Source of the DNA: Rotaria sp. Silwood1
Lineage: Eukaryota > Rotifera > Eurotatoria > Philodinida > Philodinidae
Direction: 5' to 3'
Length of the DNA stretch: 64,000 nt
Assembly: GCA_905250075.1 (NCBI GenBank)
Contig: CAJNOP010000062.1
Span: forward strand, 218,656-282,655
The position numbers and the translations under genes are program-made. Under the pieces are notes generated by a model. The model was given only the letters and a program-made list of their open reading frames with translations, was not told where the DNA came from and searched no databases. Of the stretch, positions 24,262 through 35,084 are shown one piece after another. How positions within the stretch are numbered: the first letter of the stretch is position 1; each line of letters opens with the position of its first letter.

Positions 24262-26313
24262 TCAGAAGAATGAAGAAATGTAATTAGTGATAGTAATATA
24301 TAGAAATACGATTAATAAGTCGAATCCGATATTGTTGGGTTCCGATGCTGAAGAAGTATATGATACACTGAAGTGTAGATCCCTAATCATTCGGTCAGAG
24401 ATCGTATCATTTATTATTGTTTCATTGGTGTCAACTAAGAGATGGGTAGTATCAATCGAAAAGAATGGCGGTAAAGCAACGACTGGTAATCTGCGTAGAT
24501 CATCAAATTTTTCGAATTTTAAACAAACTTCCAGGAAACAATTCCCACTAATGGTTCCCATAGCATAGGCACTATATCCATCTGGACATGCTTGAATGCG
24601 CGATTTGGTAGCTATATTTCCGTATTGACATGAAAAGATACCACCGTATCGAGGCAAAGTGTTTGTGTCCGATGTAATTCTTTCACCCAAACATACTTTG
24701 ATACCATCGATGTCATATGCTTCTGACAAACCTGGTGAACATCTGTAATCATTGGTGACTGGATTGACTTTTTTCATAGTGAACGAACCACCAAATACAT
24801 ATGTCGATCGGATGTCGATGGTGCTATGCAATCCTAACTGTTGACTGACATTTCGATCACACCCATAAAGATTGAGCTCGCGCCATCCTTGTCCTATATA
24901 AGTATTGTCACAGCACTTTTTCAACCAAAGAAAACCACATGCTCGACAATTTTGTGTGTATAACGATTCATATTCGATGGATGTATGTAAGAGATATTTA
25001 TTGAAATCATATTTGCACTGATCGTTACCTGTATAGTAATTGTTCATTTGCAGGTTGGAACATTTTCTAAATAACATATAAATTCAAGTTTTTCCTCATC
25101 AGTAGAAACAATTCATTGCTTTTTCTATCATCGAAATGTAAATATATTCTATAAAAACTAGATAGTCAATGGACAGAGGATTGACTTACTGTGACATACG
25201 GGAATCTTCCGAACAAGTACGAATAAATCCTCCAAATTGTGTCGTTTGTTGAACTGAAACACAGGAACCGTCATCGAGATTGGCAATCCAATTGAACGAT
25301 GGCGAATTTCGCTTCATACATCCTCGAATTGTATTCATTTCTACGTAAGTGTTAATTGCTTCATTAATTTCTTTTCGAACTTTGCTCAATGCCACGTCAG
25401 TCAATTCGGGAAGTTTGTCTGCTTGAATAAAGCATGTGAGATTTTCAATAGCTCGTCTAATGATAGCTGGATTTTTCTTCACTGATGTTTGCCATGCTTC
25501 CATATGATTACCTAAGATGAAGATGTCGCCACCTTTGGAACTTAATACCTTTCGATTGATCTTTGTTGTATATTCATTAATGGTGGTTAGATTATATCTT
25601 GAATCTGAACCGTAATTTGCTGAAAGACCAAAGGACCCCAAAAACGATGCTTCCGCTGCTGCTTTGTACATTCTTTTTTCTGATGTGTTGGAAGAGTAAT
25701 TCGAATGAGATATAAAATCTTCTTCGATGATCGATCCACCCAAATGTAGACGACTTGTATAATGTGTACCATAGTTTTTCACGAAAAGCTGAGCAAGATA
25801 GGTTGCCAGAAGATTTTCTTTATTCGCTTGATATTCAGCAATTTCAATCAGATCTTTTTTAACTTGTGGATGTAGAGGACAGGTAGACAAAAGAATGACG
25901 TCGACCATGAGATAGTCAATTTGGTTTCGTAATGTAATCGTCTTCTCTTGTCCTTGTTCTTTTTTTGTTTTTTGATACTCTTTCGAATAGGAGCCACCGA
26001 TTTTAAAGCCTTCGAAACCTATATTACCTCCTATCATGAAATTCGACGAGTAATCACTAGTACGTGAATCGAATGTGTCGATTTCTGTTGATCCCATTTC
26101 AATTTTATTCTCGTTTAGAGGTATTATTTCAATACAGGACTGAACTACATCAGAGCCTTTTATATTCGACACTTCATAGATAGGTGCCAAATCGATGAAT
26201 CGCAAATGATCCCAACCAAATCCAGGATAAATATCGACGTTCGATAGTTTCTCACCATCGCATCCGAACCATAGTAACAATAAAACTATGTAAGACATCT
26301 GTATCATTGTCAA
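24262..26313 (-). CDS. MPEG1/perforin-2-like MACPF-domain protein
   Basis: Two exons on the minus strand (26313-25190 and 25066-24262; intron 123 bp, phase 2) give 642 residues. A signal peptide is clear (hydrophobic MSYIVLLLLWFGCDG). The MACPF/CDC pore-forming domain spans about 55-330. It holds YPGFGWDHLR, the MACPF signature NYGTHYTSRLHLGG (YGTH at 181-184), and the region of two transmembrane hairpins. A Cys-rich DDGSC segment follows at about 347-351. Exon 2 carries the MPEG1-type P2 domain, with FGGSF and GGIFSCQYGN blocks and a late ALPPF. In animals MPEG1 sits in phagosomal membranes and forms pores in engulfed bacteria. The C-terminus ends in one hydrophobic run with no cytoplasmic tail. 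That differs from vertebrate MPEG1 and looks more like a GPI-anchor signal. The frame is intact. Confidence 0.85.
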
Positions 26314-28081
26314 ATGATTGACTTTAACGTACGGCCAAGATCAAGCTTTTTTTACCTAAAAAATGAAACTCATAAACATCAAATCTATTTCACAAACTAT
26401 TTGACAGAGAATTGATCAAACCGAGTTTGATTTCGATAAATATTATACTTTCAAAACAGTGCCTAATAGTTCTGATACGCGTTTCTTACGTTGCGTCTCA
26501 CTTTTCGAATTACAAAGCAACATATATGAAACTAATACAACTTAAATAGAGTAAATCGATATTAGTTTCTCAACAAATACATATATATATATAAATCAAT
26601 AATTTGAGATCAACAGCTCATGTTCCTATATGTATATATAAAGTAACTATTGCAATCTGATAACATTAGTCTGCGGCTTTATCGATCGGTGTCCGATTTC
26701 AATGCACACATTGGAAAAGTTATGAAGGCAAGAGAGAAGAAAAGTAGGAGCTTATATTTCTTCTAGAAAATATTGATCTGCTGGTACTGATGAGTGGTAG
26801 TACAGAGACAAAATTTCATCTTTGCAAAAATAAAAAAAAATGAAGATAATAGAAAGTCATAGAATTGAAAGCAATCTCACACTCACAGACGTTCGTATCA
26901 GTATATACATGAATTCTGTCTTACTTATCCTAAACTAAACATGCTGATTCTTGTTCATTCATAGACTTCATTTCTTCAATTAATCAATCAATTTGAGGGT
27001 GTTCGTACATTTAGGGAATGCAGTTTACTATAATAATGACAAATATATGATGTTTTTGATTTTTTATTTCAGCTATTTCTCTCTTGTTTCGCATGCATGT
27101 CGAAGATAAAAGCGCTTCTATCGAGGCTCGAGAACAAAACTACAATTTTGAATTATTTTTTAATTGCTCATATTAGGAAACATAAAACTGCCACACAGTT
27201 AAAGTCTCAATCCATTACACTATTAATATACTATTTTGGTTTTAGACAAGAAAACCAAATTTAATAGATTCTGTATGTATTTACTCTATTTTTTATGTTT
27301 ATTTTGCAAAAACTGGTTCTAATCTGATTTTTAGCACTTTTTTTTGACACATGTGCTTTCAAAAAAATCAACAATTTATCGGTTGGAAGTCAATGATATC
27401 TTGCAATTGTCAAACACAATTTTCGAGCCGTATTTTGTCGTCGCATCCTGTCATTGAATCTCAGCTCTGCAACGCAATCGAAAACGGCTAACATATCTGT
27501 ACATTGTTTTCGAATCGATAAATTAATAAGAACTGCGCCGAAACCGATGCAGAATTTCGCTTCTGAAATTCGCTGTAAATCAACTTGATTCTGCTGCCTA
27601 GGTATTGTTTTTCAAGTTTCTCTACCGGAGATAGCTCGTATGTCTTGACATGAGAAAGAAAGACAGTTTCAAAATGCCTAGCATACCCAGTAACTTTCGT
27701 TCACTGCACTTCTTGTTTAAGTACTTCGATTGATCGAGTAGTCATATGTGTGTATCGGAGAAAGATCTCTTAATTTTTAATTCTATGAATAACTGTTCTG
27801 CAAACAATTTATATCTCTTAAGGAAACATAATTGTGAAGTGCCTTAATTAAAAAGCCGATGTGTTGTTTCATATGAACATTTTCAATTCATTTGTTACTT
27901 TCTTCGAATGACGTCAAACTTGAAAGTGGATGAAAGAAATCATTATAATAATTTTTAGAAGCAATAAATTATTTAATTTTATTATGATTATTATTGCTCA
28001 ATTACAACATAAAAATGATCATGAACCAGTAACTTCTATTACAGACACATTTGATTCTTTTAAAGTAGCCTTTGTGACTTA

Positions 28082-28196
28082 TGGATATGGGTGTGAACAT
28101 GGGTAATGACATCGGCGTCGTACAGGCAAGCATGAAGAGTATACATGCCACACATATACTCTCACACCAGACCCATTCACATCCACACCTAAACCT
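28082..28196. repeat. Telomere-like inverted repeat (copy 2)
   Basis: G-rich arm tggatatgggtgtgaacatg, spacer of about 60 bp, C-rich arm ending in acatccacacctaaacc. Arms pair imperfectly. Confidence 0.6.
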
Positions 28197-28609
28197 GACT
28201 TTTCTAATCTACTTGTATTTTCTTACCGCCGTCCCATTGTTTTAATAAAAAGTACTCATTTCTCTTATCAATTTAAGCTTTTTTGCAACCTTGGAGATAA
28301 GACGATTGAAAATAACATTCTCTCATTTTGATAAGACTGCTCGGAACTCTTGCAAACATTTTTTTGCCATCTTACTGGTATGTAAAAAGACTTTTAGTTT
28401 TTCTTTTAATTTTTTTCTAGTGCATAGAAACTTTTCTTTTGCTTTTACTATTCGTTGAAATGAATTTTTTATGTACTGTGTTTTTCGCAGAGGACTATGT
28501 CTTTTTAAGTATTATCTACTCCATTTAGAGATTCGGCATATTTCGTTTGATTTTCTTTCGCCTAGAATTTGCCTTCTTACCCATGGAACAAAAATACAAT
28601 CGAAATCGT

Positions 28610-28763
28610 GGTGGACTGGGTGTGGATGAGTGGGGTGAATGTGCGTATGCGTCTGGGTGTGTGGGTCTAAGTGTATATATGGGTGTGGATATGGTTGTAC
28701 TGTTCATGTGTGAGTAAAGACAAGATCCACACTGACAGCCTTCATCCACACCCACGCTCACCT
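28610..28763. repeat. Telomere-like inverted repeat (copy 3)
   Basis: A long G-rich arm with several tgggtgtg units, a spacer with acaagatccacactgacag, and a C-rich arm catccacacccacgctcacc. It is the longest simple member of the family. Confidence 0.65.
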
Positions 28764-28941
28764 GATATTCAGAATCAGTGCCCAAAACTGCGTCGGATTG
28801 TGTAGAGCACAACACATTTTTCAACAACAATATTGTTTCGAAAATCTGAAGAAGAATCTCCCTCAGATGTTTCACACCGAAATTCTTTTTTCAAAAAATG
28901 CTTTGTTTTCGTACAGTCTATTTTCAGAGTGATATACAGGG

Positions 28942-29069
28942 ATAGAGTGTAAGGGTGTGAGTTTTTTGTTATCTATATTTTGCTCGTCAACAGCTCACCT
29001 CCATCCACGCCCACACCATATCCGTACTCACATCATGTGCACATCTACACCCACCCACACCCACACTCT
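28942..29069. repeat. Telomere-like inverted repeat (copy 4)
   Basis: A short G-rich arm (gtgtaagggtgtgag) and an extended C-rich arm with cacccacccacacccacact. The arms are unequal, suggesting the C-rich side expanded. Confidence 0.6.
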
Positions 29070-30071
29070 TGTAAGAGAGAAAATTCAAAATCTAAGTATA
29101 ATGCGCCCGTGTATACAAATATCAGTGAATATGTTCTCATCGTTACAACACAAAACGCAAAGGAAAGTAAAAAGGAGGAAGAAAATGAAGGAGCGAAATA
29201 CATGTGATGACGAGCGCATTGATGAAAAAAACCTGTCTACCAGATGAAAATGTCATGCTCCATTGATTTACTTAAACATAGGTAAGTGGGAAAAAACCAA
29301 GTAATTTCGTCAATGAAAAATATGGAGCGAAATCGATTGCGAGCACACAAAATAAAACCCGTACACTGCAGCTTCACTTATTACGTGAGTATATATGATT
29401 TCTTATGTTACTAGACTAGCGATAAAATTAAATTTTAATGTCAAGAATAGCTGAAAGCAACAAAAAATGATGAGATATGAAAATGAGCTTTTTTTATTAT
29501 CAGAAATTCATTTCAAGAAAATTTTGATTGAGGATACTCAGCAAATAAGATCGATAGTCATGATTGAAGTAACTCTTACACATAAAAGTGTTCTATACAA
29601 AGCGTGTGAATCATAGTAACTTTTGCAATGGTTACATTTCACTGACAATTGTGGTGATGAAAAACAGGAATCTTAGTCTTACGAATCTAACAAAGCAGCA
29701 AATGCAAGCGCTTCTAATAGACTTGTTTTTTAACGACGTAAAAACATCTTAAGAAGCTACTTAATCTTATCGGGACCGAGTACATATATACACGGTTTCA
29801 ACATTTGACTAAGTGAAGAAATTCTTAGGAACACTGAAATTGGAGTTTTTAGTATCGGTTTATTTCAATATACATCTTACACATATAGACGATATGCTTC
29901 AGTTTAGATAGAGTAAACATATATTTGGTTTAGTGTAGTTTGTCGTCATTTATCGCATATTTGTTTTATAAAGTCAATACCGGAAAAAAGCTTAAATTGC
30001 TAGATTATCCTTTGTACTTTATTCATGAAATCTTAGAAACTTATAGAGCTCCAAAATCTATAATAGTTTGA

Positions 30072-30163
30072 ATGTGGGTGTGGGTGTGGGCGATGGCAGA
30101 GATCTTCGTAGATTCTCTCTTCACCCACATCTACATATATTCTCACCTACACTCACACCCGCA
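30072..30163. repeat. Telomere-like inverted repeat (copy 5)
   Basis: G-rich arm tgtgggtgtgggtgtgggcg, spacer with gagatcttcgtagattctct, C-rich arm cacctacactcacacccgca. It lies 150 bp before the carbonic anhydrase start codon. Confidence 0.7.
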
Positions 30164-30313
30164 ACCATTATACTCTACACTTCTGATGATGAAATTATTA
30201 TGCTCTTTTATTTATGGCGCATTATATTTTTTTGCCAATAGTTATTCGGCAAGCAGTTTTGAATAAATATCAATATTCCTTTGATTGTGCCTTTCTAACT
30301 TAATTATTGTTAA

Positions 30314-30981
30314 ATGTCATCTACTTCTCAAGTGCCTGCCTTCCTGAAGGCCAATGAAGCGTATGCTGCTCAATTTAGCAAGAGCGATTTGGCCTTGCCA
30401 CCTGCTCGTAAGGTAGCCATTGTCACGTGCATGGATGCACGCATCGATCCAGCCAAGATTCTCGGATTGGAAATCGGAGATGTAAGTGTGTAAGATATGT
30501 AAACGCCACAATTGTCTGGCTTTCTTTGTTCACCTAGGCTCATGTGATTCGAAACGCAGGAGGTTAGTTCAATTCATCCAAACTTCTCCTTTAAACTTCT
30601 CTTTAAACGTAGGCCGAGCCGCTGACGCTCTTCGCTCTCTCATCATCAGTCAACAACTTCTAGGAACACGCGAAATTCTCGTCATTCATCACACGGACTG
30701 TGGTACGATTTTTCTAGGATTCTACCTGATCTTATAAACTAGAATCTGTTCTTTATCTGCAAGGAATGGTCACATTCAAGGATGCTAATCTGCAAGAAAA
30801 AGTTAAAAAAGAACTTCATTCAACTGCTGATCACATAGCTTTTCTTTCCATTGTTAAACTCGAAGATTCTGTACGCGAAGATGTGGATTTTCTCAAAAGT
30901 AGTCCATTATTGCTGAAAGATATACCTATTACTGGCTGGATCTACGATGTCAAGACAGGAAAATTGAATCAAATTGTTTAA
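30314..30981 (+). CDS. Beta-class carbonic anhydrase (short, bacterial-like type)
   Basis: Four exons (30314-30481, 30538-30562, 30613-30702, 30764-30981; introns 50-61 bp, one exon only 25 bp) give 166 residues. It hydrates CO2 to bicarbonate using zinc. Ligands and catalytic residues are all present: C39 and the D41-R43 dyad in TCMDARID, then H91 and C94 in [15 protein letters not shown] and the [15 protein letters not shown] strand match the short beta-CA group typified by mycobacterial Rv1284, which is also found in fungi. The C-terminus [16 protein letters not shown] is the usual last strand. No targeting peptide is evident, so it is probably cytosolic. Known animal beta-CAs are longer and of another subgroup, so this gene is a horizontal-transfer candidate that later gained introns. 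An AATAAA near 31056 may be its poly(A) signal. Confidence 0.88.
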
Positions 30982-31085
30982 CATATACTTTTTGGATTTT
31001 TCGCATTTATCTCTTCAACTGATTATAATTTATTAATAAGACAATATTCTTATTCGAAATAAATAAGCAAAAAGCATGTTTTTGG

Positions 31086-31178
31086 TATGGCTGTGGGTGT
31101 ATGGTGAGTGTGGAGTGGATGTGGGTATGGGTAAGAGTCTTCCTTTCATTCACATCCGCATTCGACCGCATCCACACC
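31086..31178. repeat. Telomere-like inverted repeat (copy 6)
   Basis: G-rich arm (ggctgtgggtgtatgg through gatgtgggtatgggta), spacer with agagtcttcc, C-rich arm ttcacatccgcattcgac through gcatccacacc. It lies just past the 3' end of the carbonic anhydrase gene, so that gene is flanked by two copies. Confidence 0.68.
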
Positions 31179-31350
31179 TTTTGTTGTAACCAATAATATA
31201 CCTGTATCTATTAATTGTTTATATAAGATTTTTTATATAATACCCATATCAGATACGAATGTTTTTTTTTTTTATTTTTGTTTAAAAGAAGATGTTCGAA
31301 AATAATATTATACATAAAACTAGTGAATACCATAAAATGGAATTCGAAGA

Positions 31351-31426
31351 AGGGTATGGGTGTGTGGTTGCAGGTGACGGTGCTTATTTTAGTGACACAA
31401 ACACCTACACTTACATCTCACCCTTA
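31351..31426. repeat. Telomere-like inverted repeat (copy 7)
   Basis: G-rich arm agggtatgggtgtgtggttg, spacer of about 30 bp, C-rich arm acctacacttacatctcacc. Confidence 0.6.
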
Positions 31427-31649
31427 AGAAATAAATATTCTTAAAGGTGATGCATTGCTATAGAATTGCATTATAATAATATAACAATTGTATCAATAAC
31501 AAATTGATTGAAATCATCTGAAAAAATTTTTTAAACATTTAACTACATATATGAATCATTGGTGTTAACTAATAGCGTGAGTAAGATTTAAATATTATAT
31601 GTGTAATAGGACTCACGATAAGTATTTTTATATGAAATGCTAGTGTTGA

Positions 31650-31721
31650 AGAGTGAGGTGTAAGAGTAAGTGGTGTTTTGTTGGTCTTTTCTTTACCCAC
31701 GCTCTATCCGCCAACCTCACG
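31650..31721. repeat. Telomere-like inverted repeat (copy 8, degenerate)
   Basis: G-rich arm gagtgaggtgtaagagtaag, spacer with ttggtcttttctt, C-rich arm acccacgctctatccgccaa. It is more diverged than copies 5 and 6. Confidence 0.5.
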
Positions 31722-32212
31722 AAATTAAGGTATGGACATGTAGTACAGGCAGCGGAACGGTCTAGATGACATGTAACATCCTAGGTTTATATGAGCGTCC
31801 ACACCTACACTCGAACACCTTATGCCCGCCGCAAACGTACACCTAAACTCAAACGTAGTCGTAAGATCGTGAACACTCTCGATTCGTGATACACCTTTCT
31901 TTTTGTTTCATACCCAAACTAAATGTTACGACTGCAGTATCATTATTTGTTCTACACTTAGTTGTTATTGTCGGTGTTCTTATCAATGTTTCAGCATTTT
32001 CATCAAGATTACATGTCAACCAAAAAGAAAACAATATGTCTAGCAATTTTAAGGTTGTTCTGTTTTCTGTTGTTGATAAAAGAACACACTTTTAAAAGCT
32101 TCTTGGCATATGACAAAATAAGCAGCAGTGCAAGCGCATAAATAAGCGTGTAAGTAAAGAAACAAAGCATCACTGTTAATCAGACCATCATTTTCAATTA
32201 AAAGGATATATA

Positions 32213-32777
32213 ATGTTGTCAAATGCATCCACATTTTCAAATATTGATGACGCAAGGGAAATACTAATAGAATATGGTGATCAACGAAGATCAATTACTA
32301 TTACACACGAAGATGATCTAAACACCATACAGCGAGAAATAAATAATCGTTTCGAAATTAATATCGAACAAATGAATTTGCAAATACAATGGTATGATGA
32401 TGAATTTAAAGAATTTGTTGATCTAGATAATGAAGCATGGCCAAAATACAAGAAGAATCAAGAGTGCAAAATAAATCAAGAATATACGAGCTTACATCAG
32501 CGTTTAAAACTGGTGCAAAAAGGGTTATATCGACATCATCATAAAGTAGCAGGTTTGTTTTTAAAACCGTTTCTGAAGAAAAAGAGATCGTGTTTGTGCA
32601 GATCAGATTCTAAAGTGACAATTTTATTGATTTAACGATAATTAATGATAAAGTTTCTTTGTTTTAGAGCAGCAACAATTCGGTACAGAAAGAGCGCCAG
32701 CGAATCAAACAGCTGAAACGTCAAACCATGGAAATGATTCCAAACCTTGGGATCAGACACTGGAAGTATTAAGTTAG
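32213..32777 (+). CDS. Small acidic protein, possible PB1-like domain, two exons
   Basis: Exons 32213-32552 and 32668-32777 (phase 1, GT-AG, intron 115 bp) give 149 residues. Residues about 12-80 read as a compact alpha/beta domain: ILIEYGDQRRSITI, then EDDLNTIQREINNRF, then LQIQWYDDEFKEFVDLD. A basic first strand and an acidic DDEFKEFVDLD end are like a PB1 (ubiquitin-like interaction) domain, so protein-protein binding is plausible; this is inference from pattern only. The C-terminal half is polar and Gln/Asn-rich, without structure I recognise. I recall similar short proteins in bdelloid genomes but no function. The start is the first ATG and is preceded by AT-rich sequence. Confidence 0.55.
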
Positions 32778-33149
32778 TATTATGCTTAGAGAAATCTTTC
32801 GTAAAAAACGTTTTTCGAAGAATCAAGAAAAGAAAACTCTATACACTTTTAAACATATATATTATGAAATATAACTTCTGCAACACTGTTGAATATTGAT
32901 GTATTAATAGCCAAGAAAACATGTTATTATACTTTTATCTAAGAATTATTGTCCTTGTTTTCTCGAACAGAAGCTTTTTCTAATTAGAATTCAATTTCTT
33001 CCTTCAACTTTCATGACTTATTACACAATATTTCACAATCGACGCAAGAAAATATTAAAGAACATGATCATAACTCGTCTTTCAGAATTCGCAAGAAAAA
33101 AACAGGTCTCAGCTAGTGTCTACTATTGAGCAGTCATCCTATTTCGTAA
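32778..33149. other. Intergenic, AT-rich
   Basis: Nothing recognised between the small acidic protein gene and the foldback element. Confidence 0.35.
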
Positions 33150-33614
33150 TGTTGAACATTGCGGAATCAGTTCCGCACCTGGAATCACTTCCATCCAATT
33201 CCGGGAACTCGGTCGTCATCCACAATAACAGACCTACTAGCCACTGACTGAGTTCCGTCAATTCCTGGAATTCTCGGAACTTAGTCCAGACGGAATTACA
33301 CCGAGTTCCCAGCAATTCCGTACCGGAATGGCTTACTTATCCGAGAGAATAATCTTCAGTCATAACAGTATGCGTGAGGCAGTGGGTGGAAAGTAATTCC
33401 GGTACGGAATTTCGGGAATTGAGTCGAGACGAAATTACAAGGAATTGCATGGAATTGTACGGAATTCCGTGCGATTTCGGAATTGCGGGGAATTCCGGGA
33501 ATTTGATGGAACTTGGCCAGTGACGAGTAGATCTGTTATATTGAATGATGATCGAGTTTCCGGAATTGGATGGAACTGGTTTCGGGGGCGGAACTGATTC
33601 CGCAATGTTTAACA
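33150..33614. repeat. Foldback (MITE-like) element rich in ggaattcc motifs
   Basis: A 465-bp element. The left end (tgttgaacattgcggaatca) and right end pair over roughly 130 bp with about one mismatch in six, including blocks with cagttccgc, tccaattccgg, aacagacctact and cactg. The interior is full of aattccgg-type short palindromes, and base composition is much richer in GC than its surroundings. No coding capacity and no clear target-site duplication, so it would be a non-autonomous element. Confidence 0.75.
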
Positions 33615-33999
33615 CGGCGGAATAGGATGTATTCTCCTACTATTAGTAATTTTTTAATAAGTACTTGTAGCCCTTTAGTGGATTTCTTTGTTCTTCTTTA
33701 TCAGATAGTCTTTGAAAGATGTTCTGTTAATGATGCAAGAGATTATGAATGGAACAAACGAGAAAGGCAAGTAGGGAAGTGTAAAAAAGCTTCTCATATT
33801 CTTCCATTTTAAAACTTCTAACCCCAATAATGACGAAAGAGTACAAAAAAAGAAAAAAACTTCAGTAGACGTAAATGAGTACTCTGCATGAATCTCTTGC
33901 AACTCACACAAGCGGTGAAAAACTGGAAGTAAAAGCTAGTTAAATCTAGGAATTTTTAGAGCTTGCCATTGCTTTCTATTGAAATGTCGTTTGGGGTTC
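33615..33999. other. Intergenic spacer between two foldback elements
   Basis: AT-rich; two short overlapping ORFs on opposite strands, neither with recognisable features. Confidence 0.3.
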
Positions 34000-34225
34000 C
34001 ATAAATTTCGGCCCACGGAATTTTGGGCCTGGAGTTTCAGCCCGGTCCGAAATTCCGGTGATTTTTCGGGCTCGGCCGAAAGTCCTCAAGGAATTTCGAA
34101 CCATGACCTCATTAATTCTAAAATAAGAAGCCTAATTTTTCAAAATTAGTTGTTAGACAACGTAGTGCTGAGCAGGACGTCATAGTGTCGAGCAAGACGT
34201 CATAGTGCTCAGCGGTAGGGGTAAG

Positions 34226-34267
34226 AAAGTTATTGTTATTGTTATTAATAACAATAACAATAACTTT
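34226..34267. repeat. 42-bp perfect palindrome
   Basis: Reads the same on both strands, centred on ATTAAT, made of gttatt units mirrored as aataac and closed by aaag/cttt ends. It lies between two copies of the minisatellite unit. Confidence 0.85.
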
Positions 34268-34344
34268 CCCCTACTCAGCGGTATGGCGTGGTCCTGAGCG
34301 GTATGGCATAGTGCTGAGTAGTATGACGTAGTGCTGAGCAGAGA

Positions 34345-34448
34345 GTATGGGGTGTGAATGTCCCTTCCTTCAACATCCACACTACCCGGCACCTCACCCA
34401 CAGTCACACCCACACTACCCCACACTTCATCCACAGTCACACCCACAG
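34345..34448. repeat. Telomere-like inverted repeat (copy 9, nested)
   Basis: A short G-rich arm (agtatggggtgtgaatg), a spacer with tcccttccttc, and a long C-rich arm with two copies of catccacactacc/cacagtcacacccac. It lies at the centre of the foldback element. Confidence 0.6.
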
Positions 34449-34805
34449 CTACGCCATAATGCTGAAGATTATGACGTCCTGCTCAGCACTACGCCATACC
34501 GCTAAGCGCTATGACATAGTACTGAGCAGAACGTCATAGTGCTAAGCAGAATGTCATACTGCTCAGTACTACACCATACCGCTCAGCACTCTGACGTTCT
34601 GCTGAGCGCTAGGTCATATAGCTGAGCACTATGACGTTCTGCTCAGCGCTACGATGTCTAGCAACTAATTTTAAAAAAATTAGGTTTTTTATTTTAGGGT
34701 CAATGAGATAATGGGTCGAAATTCCTTGTGGAATTTCGTCCCGGTTCGAAAAATCACCGGAATTTTGGACCGGGTCGAAATTCTGGTCTCCCGTCGTTTG
34801 TTTTA

Positions 34806-35084
34806 ACATCCTTCGGCTACAAAAGAAATCACAAAGAGCCGGTGAACTTTGTGTGCTTCATAGATAGTGTGAAAAGTATTAATATAGGATGTTATTAAGT
34901 TTGAATGGATGGTATTCCGACCCAAAAAATGAAGAATGTTTTAACGTATGCAGCTACTCTGATAGAATATCAGCTACATTCTTTTGAAATTTATTGCTTC
35001 ACATATATAAAATCTTGCTTTGCTTGTTCATAAAAACACTTTCGAAAATCATCGATGTCTACATTATAGCATGAACAAGTGAAA
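34806..35084. other. Short intergenic stretch
   Basis: Presumed upstream region of the multi-pass membrane protein gene; no specific site recognised. Confidence 0.3.

Larger units (their letters stand above)
26314..30313. other. Intergenic with four telomere-like inverted repeats
   Basis: No protein gene recognised in 4 kb. ORFs at 28525-28875 and 28957-29247 are by-products of the CA/TG-rich repeats listed separately. A (TA)n tract lies near 26579-26592. The last 150 bp hold the presumed promoter and leader of the carbonic anhydrase gene. Confidence 0.35.
30982..32212. other. Intergenic with three telomere-like inverted repeats
   Basis: No gene I can support. An ORF at 31886-32095 (+) has a hydrophobic helix (TAVSLFVLHLVVIVGVLI) but no context. 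A C-rich tract at 31797-31862 (cacacctacactcg and similar) may be a spare arm of the neighbouring repeat. Confidence 0.35.
34000..34805. repeat. Nested foldback element with internal ~20-bp minisatellite
   Basis: Outer arms (about 34010-34175 and 34640-34800) are inverted copies sharing tccggtgatttttcg, aaggaatttcga, tctaaaataa and aaaattagttg. Inside are about fifteen diverged copies of a unit of about 20 bp (gtgctgagcagracgtcata), present in both orientations, a 42-bp perfect palindrome, and one telomere-like inverted repeat. No ORF. It looks like a structured non-autonomous element or a folded minisatellite. Confidence 0.75.

Noticed and set aside
28525-29247. ORFs of 90-116 codons on both strands with His/Thr/Pro-rich repeats
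   Set aside because: They are translations of the CA/TG-rich hairpin arms and share no feature with real proteins.
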